64,000 bases of DNA from DASXVX01 sp036504075 (lineage in GTDB: Bacteria > Bacillota > Sulfobacillia > Symbiobacteriales > Symbiobacteriaceae): contig DASXVX010000016.1 of the NCBI GenBank assembly GCA_036504075.1, positions 1-64,000 of the forward strand, written 5' to 3'. Every line of letters starts with the position of its first letter. Within the stretch, counting starts at the first letter, position 1. A model generated the notes under the pieces. The model searched no databases, had not been told where the DNA came from, and saw nothing but the letters and a program-made list of their open reading frames with translations. Position numbers and translations under genes: made by a program. This document shows positions 7,189-15,058 of this stretch, in pieces.

Positions 7189-8373
7189 TCAGCGGACGGC
7201 GCCCGCCGGCCGGAACTGCAGCGGCAGGCGGGTCACGCCGTGGACGATGAAGCCCGCCACGGGCTCCAGCGGCTCGGTGTCCGCCCGCTCCAGGTCCTGC
7301 AGGCGCTCCAGAATCGCGCCAAGGGCGACTCGCGCCTCCAGCCGGGCCAGCGGCGCCCCCAGGCAGAAGTGGATGCCCTGGCCGAAGGCGATGTGCGGGT
7401 TGGGGTCCCGCCCGATATCGAACCGGTCGGGATCGGGGAAGACGGTCTCGTCCCGGTTGGCCGAACCGATCCAGGCGATCACCCGCGCGCCGCGGGGAAT
7501 GACCTGCCCGGCCATTTCCACATCGGTGGTGGCCACCCGGAACATGGCCTGCACCGGCGAGCGGTAGCGCAGCACCTCCTCGATGGCCTGCGGGATCCGC
7601 TCCGGTTCCGCCCGCAGCCGGGCCAGGGCATCCGGATGCTCCAAGAAGGTGAGGATCGCGTTGGAGAGCAGGTTGGTCGTGGTCTCGTTGCCCGCGACCA
7701 GCAGCAGCCAGCAGAAGTTGAGCAGGTCGTCCTCTGACAGACGCTCGCCTTCAATCTCGGCGGCCAGCAGGCTACTGATCAGATCGTTCTCCGGGCTGGC
7801 CCGCCGCCGGGTCAGAATCTCCCGGAAGTAGGCCGACATCTCCTGCATGGCCAACGTCGAAGCGTGGGCCGGCCCGGCGGCCCGCGCCCCCGTCAGCACC
7901 TCGTCGGCCGCGGCGACCATCTGGTCGGACCAGTGCCGGAACTGCGCCCGGTCGTCCGTGGGAATACCCAGCATCTCGGCGATGACCATGACCGGGAGCG
8001 GCGCTCCCAGGTCGCCCACCAGGTCCAGCGCGCCCTTGCCGGCCACCCGGTCCAGCAGTTCCCCGGTCAGGGCAGCGATCCGGGGCTCCAGCGCCGCGAT
8101 CGCCTTGGGCGTGAAGACCTTGTTGATCAGGCCCCGCAGTTGGGTATGGCGGGGCGGATCGGTGGAGATCAGGCTCCGGGAGAGTAGATGGCCGTCGCCC
8201 ATCTGGCTGGAGGAAAACCGGGTGTGGTCCGCGAGCACGGTCTTCACGTCGTCGTAGCGGAACACGTTCCAGAGATTGTACTCTTCCAGGTGCAACATGC
8301 CCCCGGATGCCCGCATCATCGCATACATCGGGTACGGATTGAGCCGGATCTCCGGCGTCATCTGGAATTCCAT
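7189..8373 (-). CDS. Cytochrome P450
   Basis: This soluble bacterial P450 of 394 residues inserts one oxygen atom into an organic substrate using electrons from a ferredoxin. The oxygen-binding I-helix reads VAGNETT (about 226-232), the ExxR pair is EEVLR (Glu266 and Arg269), and the haem loop is FGQGIHFCLGAPLARLE with ligand Cys337. The closest look-alikes are class I CYP107/CYP109-type enzymes. The [2Fe-2S] ferredoxin at 1942-2253 could be a donor, but it is not adjacent and this is speculation. The ATG at 8373 has an AAGGGGGA ribosome site. The substrate is unknown. Confidence 0.95.
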   Translation of the reverse strand: MEFQMTPEIRLNPYPMYAMMRASGGMLHLEEYNLWNVFRYDDVKTVLADHTRFSSSQMGDGHLLSRSLISTDPPRHTQLRGLINKVFTPKAIAALEPRIAALTGELLDRVAGKGALDLVGDLGAPLPVMVIAEMLGIPTDDRAQFRHWSDQMVAAADEVLTGARAAGPAHASTLAMQEMSAYFREILTRRRASPENDLISSLLAAEIEGERLSEDDLLNFCWLLLVAGNETTTNLLSNAILTFLEHPDALARLRAEPERIPQAIEEVLRYRSPVQAMFRVATTDVEMAGQVIPRGARVIAWIGSANRDETVFPDPDRFDIGRDPNPHIAFGQGIHFCLGAPLARLEARVALGAILERLQDLERADTEPLEPVAGFIVHGVTRLPLQFRPAGAVR

Positions 8374-8509
8374 GGCGCATTCCCCCTTGTTGAGCCTCTG
8401 CGGAAAAGTTATTCTTAACGTGCGAAAGGCAGAATGTTTTTGCGTATACAGCCTACCACAAAGAACAGGGCAAAGTGAAGAACCGAGAGCAGTATGACCT
8501 CAACTGATG

Positions 8510-8560
8510 CGAAACCCCGGCCCTTCTGGTAGGGCCGGGGTTTCGGTTGGGGTTGGGGGG
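8510..8560. other. 14-bp hairpin overlapping a G-quadruplex motif
   Basis: A perfect 14-bp stem (8510-8523 with 8532-8545, CGAAACCCCGGCCC and its complement) lies in a 228-base spacer without an evident gene. Its right arm overlaps a run of G-tracts (8532-8534, 8537-8540, 8549-8552, 8555-8560) that fits a four-tract quadruplex pattern. It may be a terminator for an unseen transcript or a leader structure for the gene at 8602. A TATACT at 8564-8569 could be a -10 box, but no good -35 is present. Confidence 0.5.
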
Positions 8561-8601
8561 AGGTATACTGGGAAAAATGGCCCGCAAGGGAGCTGCCGCC
8601 G

Positions 8602-8988
8602 TTGTCTTTTGCTTTCGCCCCCACCCAGGCCGCCGAGTTCAGCGGGCCCGGGAAACATGCGATTGTCCTCTACTCACCCGACTGGGCCGATTCGGTGCTG
8701 ATGGTGCTGCAGACCAGGCCGGCGGCTTACGAGGCGGCATGGTCCTTCGCCGAGGACCGCCGGGCGCACGTGCTGAACGTGGACTACGCCGGCGGGCCGA
8801 GCATTTCCGTCGCCCTGATCGACGGCATCCATAACGCGGTCCTGGCCAAGTTAGCCCGGGGGGCGGCTCTGGTGCTCTCGCCCTTTCCGCTTTACCGGGA
8901 CACGCCGGAGCAGCAAGTGGACAGGCTCTTCGACCCGGACGAGGCGGTTGTGCTGCCCGAACTGCCGAATCCGCTGGGACAGCAATAG
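8602..8988 (+). CDS. Hypothetical protein
   Basis: The protein of 128 residues (HAIVLYSPDWADSVLMVLQT, then GGPSISVALIDGIHNAVLAKL and GAALVLSPFPLYRDTPEQQV) looks like a compact alpha/beta domain. It lacks a signal peptide or membrane helix, and I do not recognise the family. The start is uncertain. TTG at 8602 follows AAGGGAG at nine bases; the ATG at 8577 is in another frame. The gene ends at a strong terminator and stands alone between the P450 and asparaginase genes. Confidence 0.65.
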   Translation: MSFAFAPTQAAEFSGPGKHAIVLYSPDWADSVLMVLQTRPAAYEAAWSFAEDRRAHVLNVDYAGGPSISVALIDGIHNAVLAKLARGAALVLSPFPLYRDTPEQQVDRLFDPDEAVVLPELPNPLGQQ

Positions 8989-8990
8989 AA

Positions 8991-9018
8991 CAAGACCCCC
9001 AGTTGCCCGGGGGTCTTG
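8991..9018. terminator. Bidirectional terminator
   Basis: CAAGACCCCC (8991-9000) pairs with GGGGGTCTTG (9009-9018) between the convergent genes ending at 8988 and 9021. Confidence 0.75.
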
Positions 9019-9020
9019 TG

Positions 9021-10073
9021 TCATGCCCGTTCCAGCTGGACCACCGGCCGCATTTCGCCGACCGGGGTGCCCGCCCAGTTCTTGATCGAAATCGACCGGT
9101 ATTGTGCCAGGGCGGTCAGGTCAGACGCAGTCAGCAAGCCCAACTGCCGCATGATCTCCACCAGCATCAGGTGCCGGACGTCCTTGTGCCCGTCCTCCGC
9201 CTTCACGGCGATGCCCACGCCGCCCACGGCGCCGGCCGCCCGCAGCACCTGCGATGCAGACGCCGCCTCAGGCAAAAAGCCCACGCAGTAAACGCCTTCA
9301 GCGCCGCTCTTGGCCACCAGCCGCTTGCCCGGCAGGTTCATCAACTCCGTGCAGATGCGGCCCCGGCCCGCCACGTTGTACGGGTGCTCCTGCATGGCGT
9401 CCCGCATGAGGCGGCCGGCCTCCGCCTTGCCGGCTGGCATACGGTCCGGGTCGGCCAGGCGAGAAAACGCGTACGCCATATTGAAAATTGGCATGCCAAA
9501 CACCGGGACGCCGCAGCCGTCGACCCCGATGGCGATCTCACGCGGCGCAAGGCCCACCACGTCCGCCACGTTCTCCAGGACGATTCTCTGCAGGGCGGAC
9601 TCGGGGTTCATGTAATCGTCGAGCGGCAGGTTCAGATACTTGCCCAGCGCCAGCATGCCCGTGTGCTTGCCCGAGCAGTTGTTGTGAATGAACCGGGGTG
9701 CCTCGCCGGCAGCCACCATGGCATCGGCGGTGACCTTGTCGTACGGCAGGTGCGACCCGCACTGGAGCAAGTCCGGCGACAAGCCGGCCCGCTGCATGGC
9801 GTCGAGAATGGTCTCCGTGTGGATGGTCTCGCCGTTGTGCGAGGCGCAGAACATGGCCAGGTGACGGGACTCGAAACCGTAGGCGTGCGCCGCGCCGGAC
9901 AACACGACGGGCATCGCCTGAATCGGCTTGGCTGAGGAGCGCCAGTAGGTGGCCTTGCGGGCGTCGCCGGCAGTAAAAAGGAGCCGGCCCGTGGCGTCCA
10001 CGACGGCAGCGTCGCCCCGGTAGACATTTTCGACCAGCGGACCCCGGGTTTGTTCTACGACAATAGTCGACAC
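9021..10073 (-). CDS. Asparaginase II family protein (Rhizobium AnsA type)
   Basis: This 350-residue protein belongs to the thermolabile asparaginase family typified by Rhizobium etli AnsA, distinct from the E. coli type. Recognisable segments are WRSSAKPIQAMPVV, FCASHNGE, NNCSGKHTGMLAL and GVDGCGVPVFGMP, with the C-terminal HLMLVEIMRQLG. It would hydrolyse L-asparagine, or a related amide, to aspartate and ammonia in the cytoplasm. The start is GTG at 10073 with AGGAGG seven bases upstream. It follows the glutamine-amidohydrolase-like gene by 12 bases and is presumably co-transcribed, suggesting a nitrogen-scavenging pair. Confidence 0.9.
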   Translation of the reverse strand: MSTIVVEQTRGPLVENVYRGDAAVVDATGRLLFTAGDARKATYWRSSAKPIQAMPVVLSGAAHAYGFESRHLAMFCASHNGETIHTETILDAMQRAGLSPDLLQCGSHLPYDKVTADAMVAAGEAPRFIHNNCSGKHTGMLALGKYLNLPLDDYMNPESALQRIVLENVADVVGLAPREIAIGVDGCGVPVFGMPIFNMAYAFSRLADPDRMPAGKAEAGRLMRDAMQEHPYNVAGRGRICTELMNLPGKRLVAKSGAEGVYCVGFLPEAASASQVLRAAGAVGGVGIAVKAEDGHKDVRHLMLVEIMRQLGLLTASDLTALAQYRSISIKNWAGTPVGEMRPVVQLERA

Positions 10074-10085
10074 GGTTTACTCCTC

Positions 10086-10805
10086 CTACTGCTTCTGACC
10101 GGCGGCGGCCACGAATGCCTGAAACAGGTTGTCAAAGTTGTGCCCGGCCCGGCCCGCGAAGTTCTCCGGATGCCACTGGACCGAGAGCACGAACGTATAC
10201 CCCGGATGCTCCAGCGCCTCGTTGATGCCGTCGGGCGATACGCCGCTGGCGATCCAGCCGTGCGGCACGCGGTTGACCGCCTGATGGTGAAACGAGTTGA
10301 CCCGAATCTCCCCCGCCCCCACCAGTTCGGCCAGTTTCGTGCCCGGCATGACCTCGACCGGGTGCGACGGGTACCAGCGGGGCGCCTGTTGCGCGTGCTT
10401 CAGGGCGCTGGGCACCTGCTCCGGCAGGTCCTGCCAGAGCGTGCCGCCGGCCGCCACCGCCAGCATCTGATGCCCGCGGCAGATCCCTAGAATCGCCATA
10501 TCGCGCGCAAGAGCCAGTTTAATGATCAGCAGTTCCGTAATATCCCGCTCAGGGGCGATGGCACCTTGTTTCGGGTGGGGCAGTTCACCAAATGTCAGCG
10601 GGTCCACGTCCACGCCGCCCGAAAGCAGCAGGCCGTCGATCCGGTCCAGGACTTCGCCGGCCGCTTCCACAGTTTCCACATAGGGCAGTAGCACCGGAAT
10701 ACCGCCCGCAAGCTGCACCGCCCGGAAATAATCGTTCGTTTGATAGTTCCAGTCCCGGCCGTCCACCCGGTGCTTGTCGGCAGTGATCCCAATCAACGGC
10801 TTCAT
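10086..10805 (-). CDS. Gamma-glutamyl-gamma-aminobutyrate hydrolase (PuuD) family protein
   Basis: This 239-residue class I glutamine-amidotransferase-like hydrolase cleaves gamma-glutamyl amide bonds. The nucleophile elbow is GICRGHQ with the catalytic cysteine. The partner histidine and glutamate lie in VQWHPE, and LLSGGVDVDP marks the oxyanion region. The ATG at 10805 was preferred over an upstream in-frame ATG at 10886 because GAGGGGAC precedes it and the family begins with KPLIGIT. It is the first gene of a pair with the asparaginase. An imperfect palindrome, ATGGT-AA-ACCAT (10842-10853), lies upstream and could be an operator. Confidence 0.88.
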   Translation of the reverse strand: MKPLIGITADKHRVDGRDWNYQTNDYFRAVQLAGGIPVLLPYVETVEAAGEVLDRIDGLLLSGGVDVDPLTFGELPHPKQGAIAPERDITELLIIKLALARDMAILGICRGHQMLAVAAGGTLWQDLPEQVPSALKHAQQAPRWYPSHPVEVMPGTKLAELVGAGEIRVNSFHHQAVNRVPHGWIASGVSPDGINEALEHPGYTFVLSVQWHPENFAGRAGHNFDNLFQAFVAAAGQKQ

Positions 10806-10901
10806 GGCTTCGTCCCCTCTCACTAACCCCGTAATATTTACATGGTAAACCATTAATTTGAACGAAACCCGGGCGCCGGTTGGCACCCGGGTCGATGGCC
10901 G

Positions 10902-11264
10902 TCACAACTCTTTTAAACCCAGGCTAATCAGAAGCGCGTCGTCCACCAGCTTCATGATTTCCCCGCCGAGGTGGGTCACCCGTTCCCGGAGCCGCCGCTT
11001 GTCAATCGTGCGGATTTGCTCCAGGAGGATGACCGAATCCCGCTCCAGTCCATACGTCTCCCCGTCCAGTTCCACGTGAATGGGCAGCTTGGCTTTTTCA
11101 ATCTGGCTGGTGATGGCGGAGACGATCACAGTCGGGCTGTATTTGTTGCCAATGTCGTTCTGCAACACCAGAACGGGACGGACTCCGCCTTGTTCAGAAC
11201 CGATCACCGGACTGAGATCGGCGTAAAAAACATCACCCCGCCGGATGTTGAGCGGCCTACTCAT
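10902..11264 (-). CDS. ndoA: MazF/EndoA-type mRNA interferase toxin
   Basis: This 120-residue sequence-specific endoribonuclease is the toxin of a type II system. The family core is RRGDVFYADLSPVIGSEQGG, followed by RPVLVLQNDIGN, TVIVSAITSQ and SVILLEQIRTIDK. The ATG at 11264 overlaps the antitoxin stop by eight bases, so the toxin is translated by coupling; an upstream in-frame ATG at 11324 lies inside the antitoxin gene. As in Bacillus subtilis, the pair sits downstream of alr near acpS. That argues for a chromosomal housekeeping or stress role rather than plasmid addiction. Confidence 0.95.
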   Translation of the reverse strand: MSRPLNIRRGDVFYADLSPVIGSEQGGVRPVLVLQNDIGNKYSPTVIVSAITSQIEKAKLPIHVELDGETYGLERDSVILLEQIRTIDKRRLRERVTHLGGEIMKLVDDALLISLGLKEL

Positions 11265-11526
11265 TCCACTGGGACTTGCCTTGGGACACGACCCCGGTCT
11301 CGAAGACCGGACCTTCCGCGGCAAGGGTCAGGTTGATGCGGGCCATCTCTCGGTAGCCCCGCTTCATCTGCTCCCGCATGTCCCGTTTCTTCCTTTCCTC
11401 CACATAGATGCGCACAGCCTCCCGAATCAGGGCGCTGCGGTTCCATCGCTCCATGGCAACCAGCCCATCTACCTCATTCAGAAGGTTTGCCGGAACCGAG
11501 ATGACTATGCGCTTTAATGATGCCAT
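11257..11526 (-). CDS. ndoAI: MazE/EndoAI-type ribbon-helix-helix antitoxin
   Basis: The 89-residue antitoxin has an N-terminal ribbon-helix-helix DNA-binding motif (KRIVISVPANLLNEVDGLV, then RWNRSALIREAVRIYVEE). An acidic, proline-containing tail would occupy the toxin active site. It probably represses its own operon. The ATG at 11526 has AGGAGGTG seven bases upstream. It lies 79 bases after alr and overlaps the toxin gene. Such antitoxins are labile and degraded by ClpCP-type proteases in the family. Confidence 0.93.
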   Translation of the reverse strand: MASLKRIVISVPANLLNEVDGLVAMERWNRSALIREAVRIYVEERKKRDMREQMKRGYREMARINLTLAAEGPVFETGVVSQGKSQWNE

Positions 11527-11605
11527 GGAGGCACCTCCTACGGTAGAAGGCTTCCCTTCCTATTCTATACCTCACCCGAACAGAATGGTCAAAGACGGTC
11601 TACTT

Positions 11606-12760
11606 TCAGTCTGCCTGATTTTGCAGGCGACCATCCTTGCAGTAAAGCCGCGGCACTCGCTTGTGAATGGCGCAGACCACCTCGTAATTGATGGTCCCGA
11701 TGGTCCGGGCCATGTCGGAGGCCGTAATCTGCTCGCTCCCCTGCCGGCCGATGAGAATCGCCTCATCGCCGACCGAGACGGGCAGGTCGTCCGGGAGGCG
11801 GACCATAAACTGGTCCATGCAAACCCGCCCGGCAATAGGGCAGCGCTGCCCCTTGATCAAAACCTCGCCCTTGTTGGACAGCAACCGGAAGTAGCCGTCG
11901 GCGTATCCGATCGGGAGCGTCGCCACCCGCTCGGGCCGGGTGGTCCGATAGGTGCATCCGTAGGAGATGGGCGTCCCGGCTTCCACGGTCTTCACCATGG
12001 CCACCCGGGTCCGCCAGGTAAGGGCAGGCCGGAGCGGGACGGGCCACCGGACGGCCGGGTCAGGTTCCAGGCCGTACATGGCGATGCCGCCCCGGACCAG
12101 GTCGTAGTGACCTTCCGGATGCAGCATGATGCCGGCGCTGTTGCAGGCGTGGCGGACGCGGGGGCGGATTCCCGCCGCTGCCAACGCATTCAGCACAGCG
12201 CCAAAGGCCGCCAGTTGCCGGGCGGCAAAATCGTTTTCGGGTTCGTCGGCCGCCGCCAAGTGCGTGAAGACGCCCTCCACATCGATGCCGGGCAGAGCCG
12301 ACACCGCTTTGGCGAAGGCGACGGCCTCGTGGGGCCGGGAGCCAACCCGGCTCATGCCGGTGTCAATCTTGAGATGAACCGGTGCCTTCCGCCCGGCGGC
12401 CTGAGCCGCCCGGGACAGGGCCTCGGCCAGGTTCATGTCCCAGAGGGCCGTACGCAAGTTCCAGTTGACCACCACGTCCGCCATCGCCGGCGGCACCAAC
12501 CCGCCGAGAATCAGCGTGGGTGCGGTCAGGCCCGCCTCGGCCAGCTGGACCCCCTCCTCCACCGTGGCGACGCCAAGCCAGGTCGCCCCGGCCGCCAGCA
12601 CCGTCCGGGTCACCGGCAGCACGCCGTGCCCGTACCCGTCGGCTTTGACGACGGCCATGAACTGGGCGGCGGGCGCCATCTGCATCAGGGCCCGCACGTT
12701 GTGGGCGATGGCGTCCAGGTCCACCTCAGCCTGTGTGGCTCGGACTCGGTCCAGGTCCAT
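11606..12760 (-). CDS. alr: Alanine racemase
   Basis: This PLP enzyme of 384 residues interconverts L- and D-alanine for peptidoglycan. The PLP lysine is Lys39 in AVVKADGYGHG. The second catalytic base is Tyr267 in PISYGCTY, and HLKIDTGMSRVG and GIAMYGLEP are typical family stretches. It is a cytoplasmic homodimer in the family. It sits 16 bases downstream of nnr and upstream of the mazEF pair in one operon. In spore-formers, alanine racemase can also limit alanine-triggered germination, but this copy looks like the vegetative one. Confidence 0.97.
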   Translation of the reverse strand: MDLDRVRATQAEVDLDAIAHNVRALMQMAPAAQFMAVVKADGYGHGVLPVTRTVLAAGATWLGVATVEEGVQLAEAGLTAPTLILGGLVPPAMADVVVNWNLRTALWDMNLAEALSRAAQAAGRKAPVHLKIDTGMSRVGSRPHEAVAFAKAVSALPGIDVEGVFTHLAAADEPENDFAARQLAAFGAVLNALAAAGIRPRVRHACNSAGIMLHPEGHYDLVRGGIAMYGLEPDPAVRWPVPLRPALTWRTRVAMVKTVEAGTPISYGCTYRTTRPERVATLPIGYADGYFRLLSNKGEVLIKGQRCPIAGRVCMDQFMVRLPDDLPVSVGDEAILIGRQGSEQITASDMARTIGTINYEVVCAIHKRVPRLYCKDGRLQNQAD

Positions 12761-12776
12761 GATTCGCTGCGCCTCC

Positions 12777-14342
12777 TTAGCCCCAGAAGTCCTCGATCAA
12801 ATCCCCGAGCAGGCCGGCCCGCAGGTCTTTCTGCACCCGGGGCAGCTCATCGGCCAGGTCGCCGGCCAGCACGCCGTCCATGCCTTCCTCTTCAGCGAGC
12901 CGGTCACCGGCCTGGCCATGCATGAAGGCGCCCACCGTAGCGGCCTGCGTGGCGGTCAGCCCCTGAGCCAGCAGACCCGCGATGATGCCGGTCAGCACGT
13001 CCCCGGAGCCGCCGGTGCCGAGCGCCCGGTTGCCGGTGGGGTTGATGTAGATTTTGCCCCTGGGGTCGGCAATCAGCGTGTAGGCGCCCTTGAGCAGCAC
13101 GACGGCCTTCGTCACTTCTGCGGCCTGCCGGACCGTGGTGAACCGGTCGGACTGGACTTTCTCCACGCTGAGCCCCAGGAGATGCGCCATTTCGCCGGGG
13201 TGCGGCGTCAGGACCAGCTGGGCCTTGGTCTGGGTCAGCAACTCCGGCCGGCCGGAGAAAGCTTTAATTGCGTCGGCATCCAACACCAGCGGGGTCGTCG
13301 ACTTCGCGACCACCTGCCGGACGAATTCCTGGGTCTCGGGGTCGATGCCGAGGCCCGGCCCTACGGCCAGTGCGTCGGCCTTGGCGGCGCGGGCCAGGAA
13401 CGGCTCGGCCGCAGCGGCGGCGAACCCGCCTTCCGCGGACTCGGGGAAGGCCAGGGTCATGAACTCGGGCCGCAGGGAAGCGACCACGGGCTGCGACGAT
13501 GCCGGAGCGGCTACGGTCACCAGCCCGGCGCCCACCCGCAGAGCGGCTTCGCCGGACAGCGCCGCTGCGCCGGTCATGCCGCGGGAGGCCGCAGCGACCA
13601 GCACCCGGCCCCGGGTGCCCTTGTGGGCGTTGCGGGAGTATGTCGGCAGCCAATTCTTGATCAGGTTGGCTTTGGTCAGTTCCACGGCGATGTTCTCCGC
13701 GTCGACCGCGGCGTCGCCGAGGCCGATGTCGGCCAGCAGCACCTTGCCGGCCAGGTCGGCGCCGGGGAACTGGAAGAGTCCCAGCTTGGGCAGCGCAAAC
13801 GTGATGGTGTAATCGGCCTTCACGGCCGGTCCGTCGGCCCGGCCGGTGTCGGTGGCGATGCCGGAGGGCATGTCGACGGCCAGCACCGCGCGCCGGGCCT
13901 CGTTGATCGATTTGATCGCTTCCGCAGCCGGTCCCCGGGCCGGACCGGTAAGCCCGATGCCCAGGACGGCATCAATAATCAGCCCTGCCGCGCGCAGCGC
14001 CTCGGAGGCCTGGGCGGGCATCAGAATCGGCACGCCGGTCAGGCGGGCCGTCTTCAAGGCATAGGCGGCATCGGTGGGCAGGTCGTCCTGCTGCGCCCAG
14101 AGCACGACCCGGGTGTCCACATCCCAGTGGCGCAGCCAGCGGGCGGCCACCAGGCCGTCGCCGCCATTGTTGCCCTTGCCGCAGACCACCACGACCGGGC
14201 CGGGGTGCTTACTGAGCAGGCGCCGGGCCAGGACCGCAATCTGCCGCCCGGCAATCTCCATAACCAGCTGAGAGGAGAGTCCGTACTTGTCGAAAACCCG
14301 ATTCTCAATCGACCGCATCTGATCGCCGGAAACCACTTTCAT
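12777..14342 (-). CDS. nnr: Bifunctional NAD(P)H-hydrate epimerase / ADP-dependent dehydratase
   Basis: This 521-residue repair enzyme restores damaged (hydrated) NADH and NADPH. The N-terminal epimerase domain (about 1-215) includes VVVVCGKGNNGGDGLVAARW and AVDMPSGI. The C-terminal kinase-fold dehydratase (about 235-515) includes LVLTPHPGEMAHLLG and the GTGGSGDVLTG signature, which binds ADP or ATP. The ATG at 14342 overlaps the acpS stop by four bases. Fusion of both domains is normal in bacteria. It occupies the place of the lipoprotein gene found between acpS and alr in Bacillus subtilis. Confidence 0.95.
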   Translation of the reverse strand: MKVVSGDQMRSIENRVFDKYGLSSQLVMEIAGRQIAVLARRLLSKHPGPVVVVCGKGNNGGDGLVAARWLRHWDVDTRVVLWAQQDDLPTDAAYALKTARLTGVPILMPAQASEALRAAGLIIDAVLGIGLTGPARGPAAEAIKSINEARRAVLAVDMPSGIATDTGRADGPAVKADYTITFALPKLGLFQFPGADLAGKVLLADIGLGDAAVDAENIAVELTKANLIKNWLPTYSRNAHKGTRGRVLVAAASRGMTGAAALSGEAALRVGAGLVTVAAPASSQPVVASLRPEFMTLAFPESAEGGFAAAAAEPFLARAAKADALAVGPGLGIDPETQEFVRQVVAKSTTPLVLDADAIKAFSGRPELLTQTKAQLVLTPHPGEMAHLLGLSVEKVQSDRFTTVRQAAEVTKAVVLLKGAYTLIADPRGKIYINPTGNRALGTGGSGDVLTGIIAGLLAQGLTATQAATVGAFMHGQAGDRLAEEEGMDGVLAGDLADELPRVQKDLRAGLLGDLIEDFWG

Positions 14343-14716
14343 TGAACGGCCACCACCTGTGCCATTGCATATTCTTTACAGTGCGAAAGGGATACGTGCA
14401 GTTGGGTGACGCCTTGCTGCTCCGCCAGCGCGCGGAGTTGCCCCCAGAGCCGCAGGGACGGCTTGCCCAACGAATCCTTCACGACTTCCACATCGGTCCA
14501 TTTGACGCCCCGCAGGCCGGTGCCCAGGGCTTTCAGCGCAGCCTCTTTGGCCGCAAACCGGGCGGCCAGCCGTTGATCGCGGGTCGGACCGCTCCCCGCA
14601 CAATCGGCGATTTCGCCGGGGGTGAAAACCCGGCCCAAAAACTTGTCGCCGAAGCGGGCGACCGAGTGGGAGACCCGGTGTACTTCGATGATATCGACAC
14701 CGATGCCGAAAATCAC
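14339..14716 (-). CDS. acpS: Holo-[acyl-carrier-protein] synthase
   Basis: This 125-residue enzyme transfers phosphopantetheine from coenzyme A to acyl carrier protein. The magnesium ligands are in GIGVDIIEVHR (Asp8) and RFAAKEAALKALG (Glu in the middle), and VSLSHCKEYAMAQVV closes the domain. The length matches the family. It overlaps both neighbours by four bases (FhlB-like upstream, nnr downstream), showing tight translational coupling through the operon. Confidence 0.96.
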   Translation of the reverse strand: MIFGIGVDIIEVHRVSHSVARFGDKFLGRVFTPGEIADCAGSGPTRDQRLAARFAAKEAALKALGTGLRGVKWTDVEVVKDSLGKPSLRLWGQLRALAEQQGVTQLHVSLSHCKEYAMAQVVAVQ

Positions 14717-15012
14717 GGAAACGCCCCTCCCTGCGCCGATTTTTCCTGCTCCAGCCGCCAGAGAAAGGCCAGTACTTCGGCCACGGCAGCGTACAGTTCG
14801 GGCGGGATGGCCTCACCTACGTCTAGCCGGACCAATGCTTCGGCTAGCGGATGGTCCGTGTGGACTGGTACATGATACTTCTGCGCGATGCGCACCAGTG
14901 CCTCTGCCATTTCGCCCCGTCCGGCCGCGATTATCTGCGGGGCGTGGTCGCTGGCGGGGTCGTAGCCCAGCGCCACAGCCGCTTTGCGGGACTTCCGGTG
15001 CTGTCCGGCCAC
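14713..15012 (-). CDS. FlhB C-terminal-domain-like protein (YlqH/FhlB type)
   Basis: This 99-residue protein matches the cytoplasmic domain of the flagellar export switch FlhB (AVALGYDPASDHAPQIIAAG, VPVHTDHPLAEALVRLDVGE and IPPELYAAVAEVLAFLWRL). The autocleavage NPTH motif is absent: the chain begins just after where it would lie. The GTG at 15012 was chosen over GTG at 15021 because GGGAGGTGAG lies about five bases before it, while the upper GTG abuts that site. It pairs with the FliK-like gene upstream, as ylqG-ylqH do in Bacillus. Its role outside flagella is poorly known. Confidence 0.88.
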   Translation of the reverse strand: MAGQHRKSRKAAVALGYDPASDHAPQIIAAGRGEMAEALVRIAQKYHVPVHTDHPLAEALVRLDVGEAIPPELYAAVAEVLAFLWRLEQEKSAQGGAFP

Positions 15013-15058
15013 CGGGCTCACCTCCCAATCTTATCGCCTCGGGGCGTTTGCCGGCCGG

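Noticed and set aside
8420..8497. Plus-strand 25-codon frame before the hairpin at 8510 as a small peptide gene
   Set aside because: No ribosome site precedes its GTG and the composition shows no signal-peptide or family pattern.
10842..10853. ATGGT-AA-ACCAT upstream of the PuuD-like gene as a firm operator
   Set aside because: The arms are only five bases, so the match could easily be chance. It is mentioned in the gene entry but not listed as a feature.
10902..11526. Toxin-antitoxin pair as a mobile or plasmid-derived element
   Set aside because: Its position downstream of alr near acpS is the conserved chromosomal location in Bacillota. No transposase, attachment site or compositional break is seen.
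11408..14345. Plus-strand open frames of 505 and 636 codons across alr and nnr
   Set aside because: They are antisense to two clearly recognised enzymes with complete motifs. Low stop frequency from high GC content explains them.
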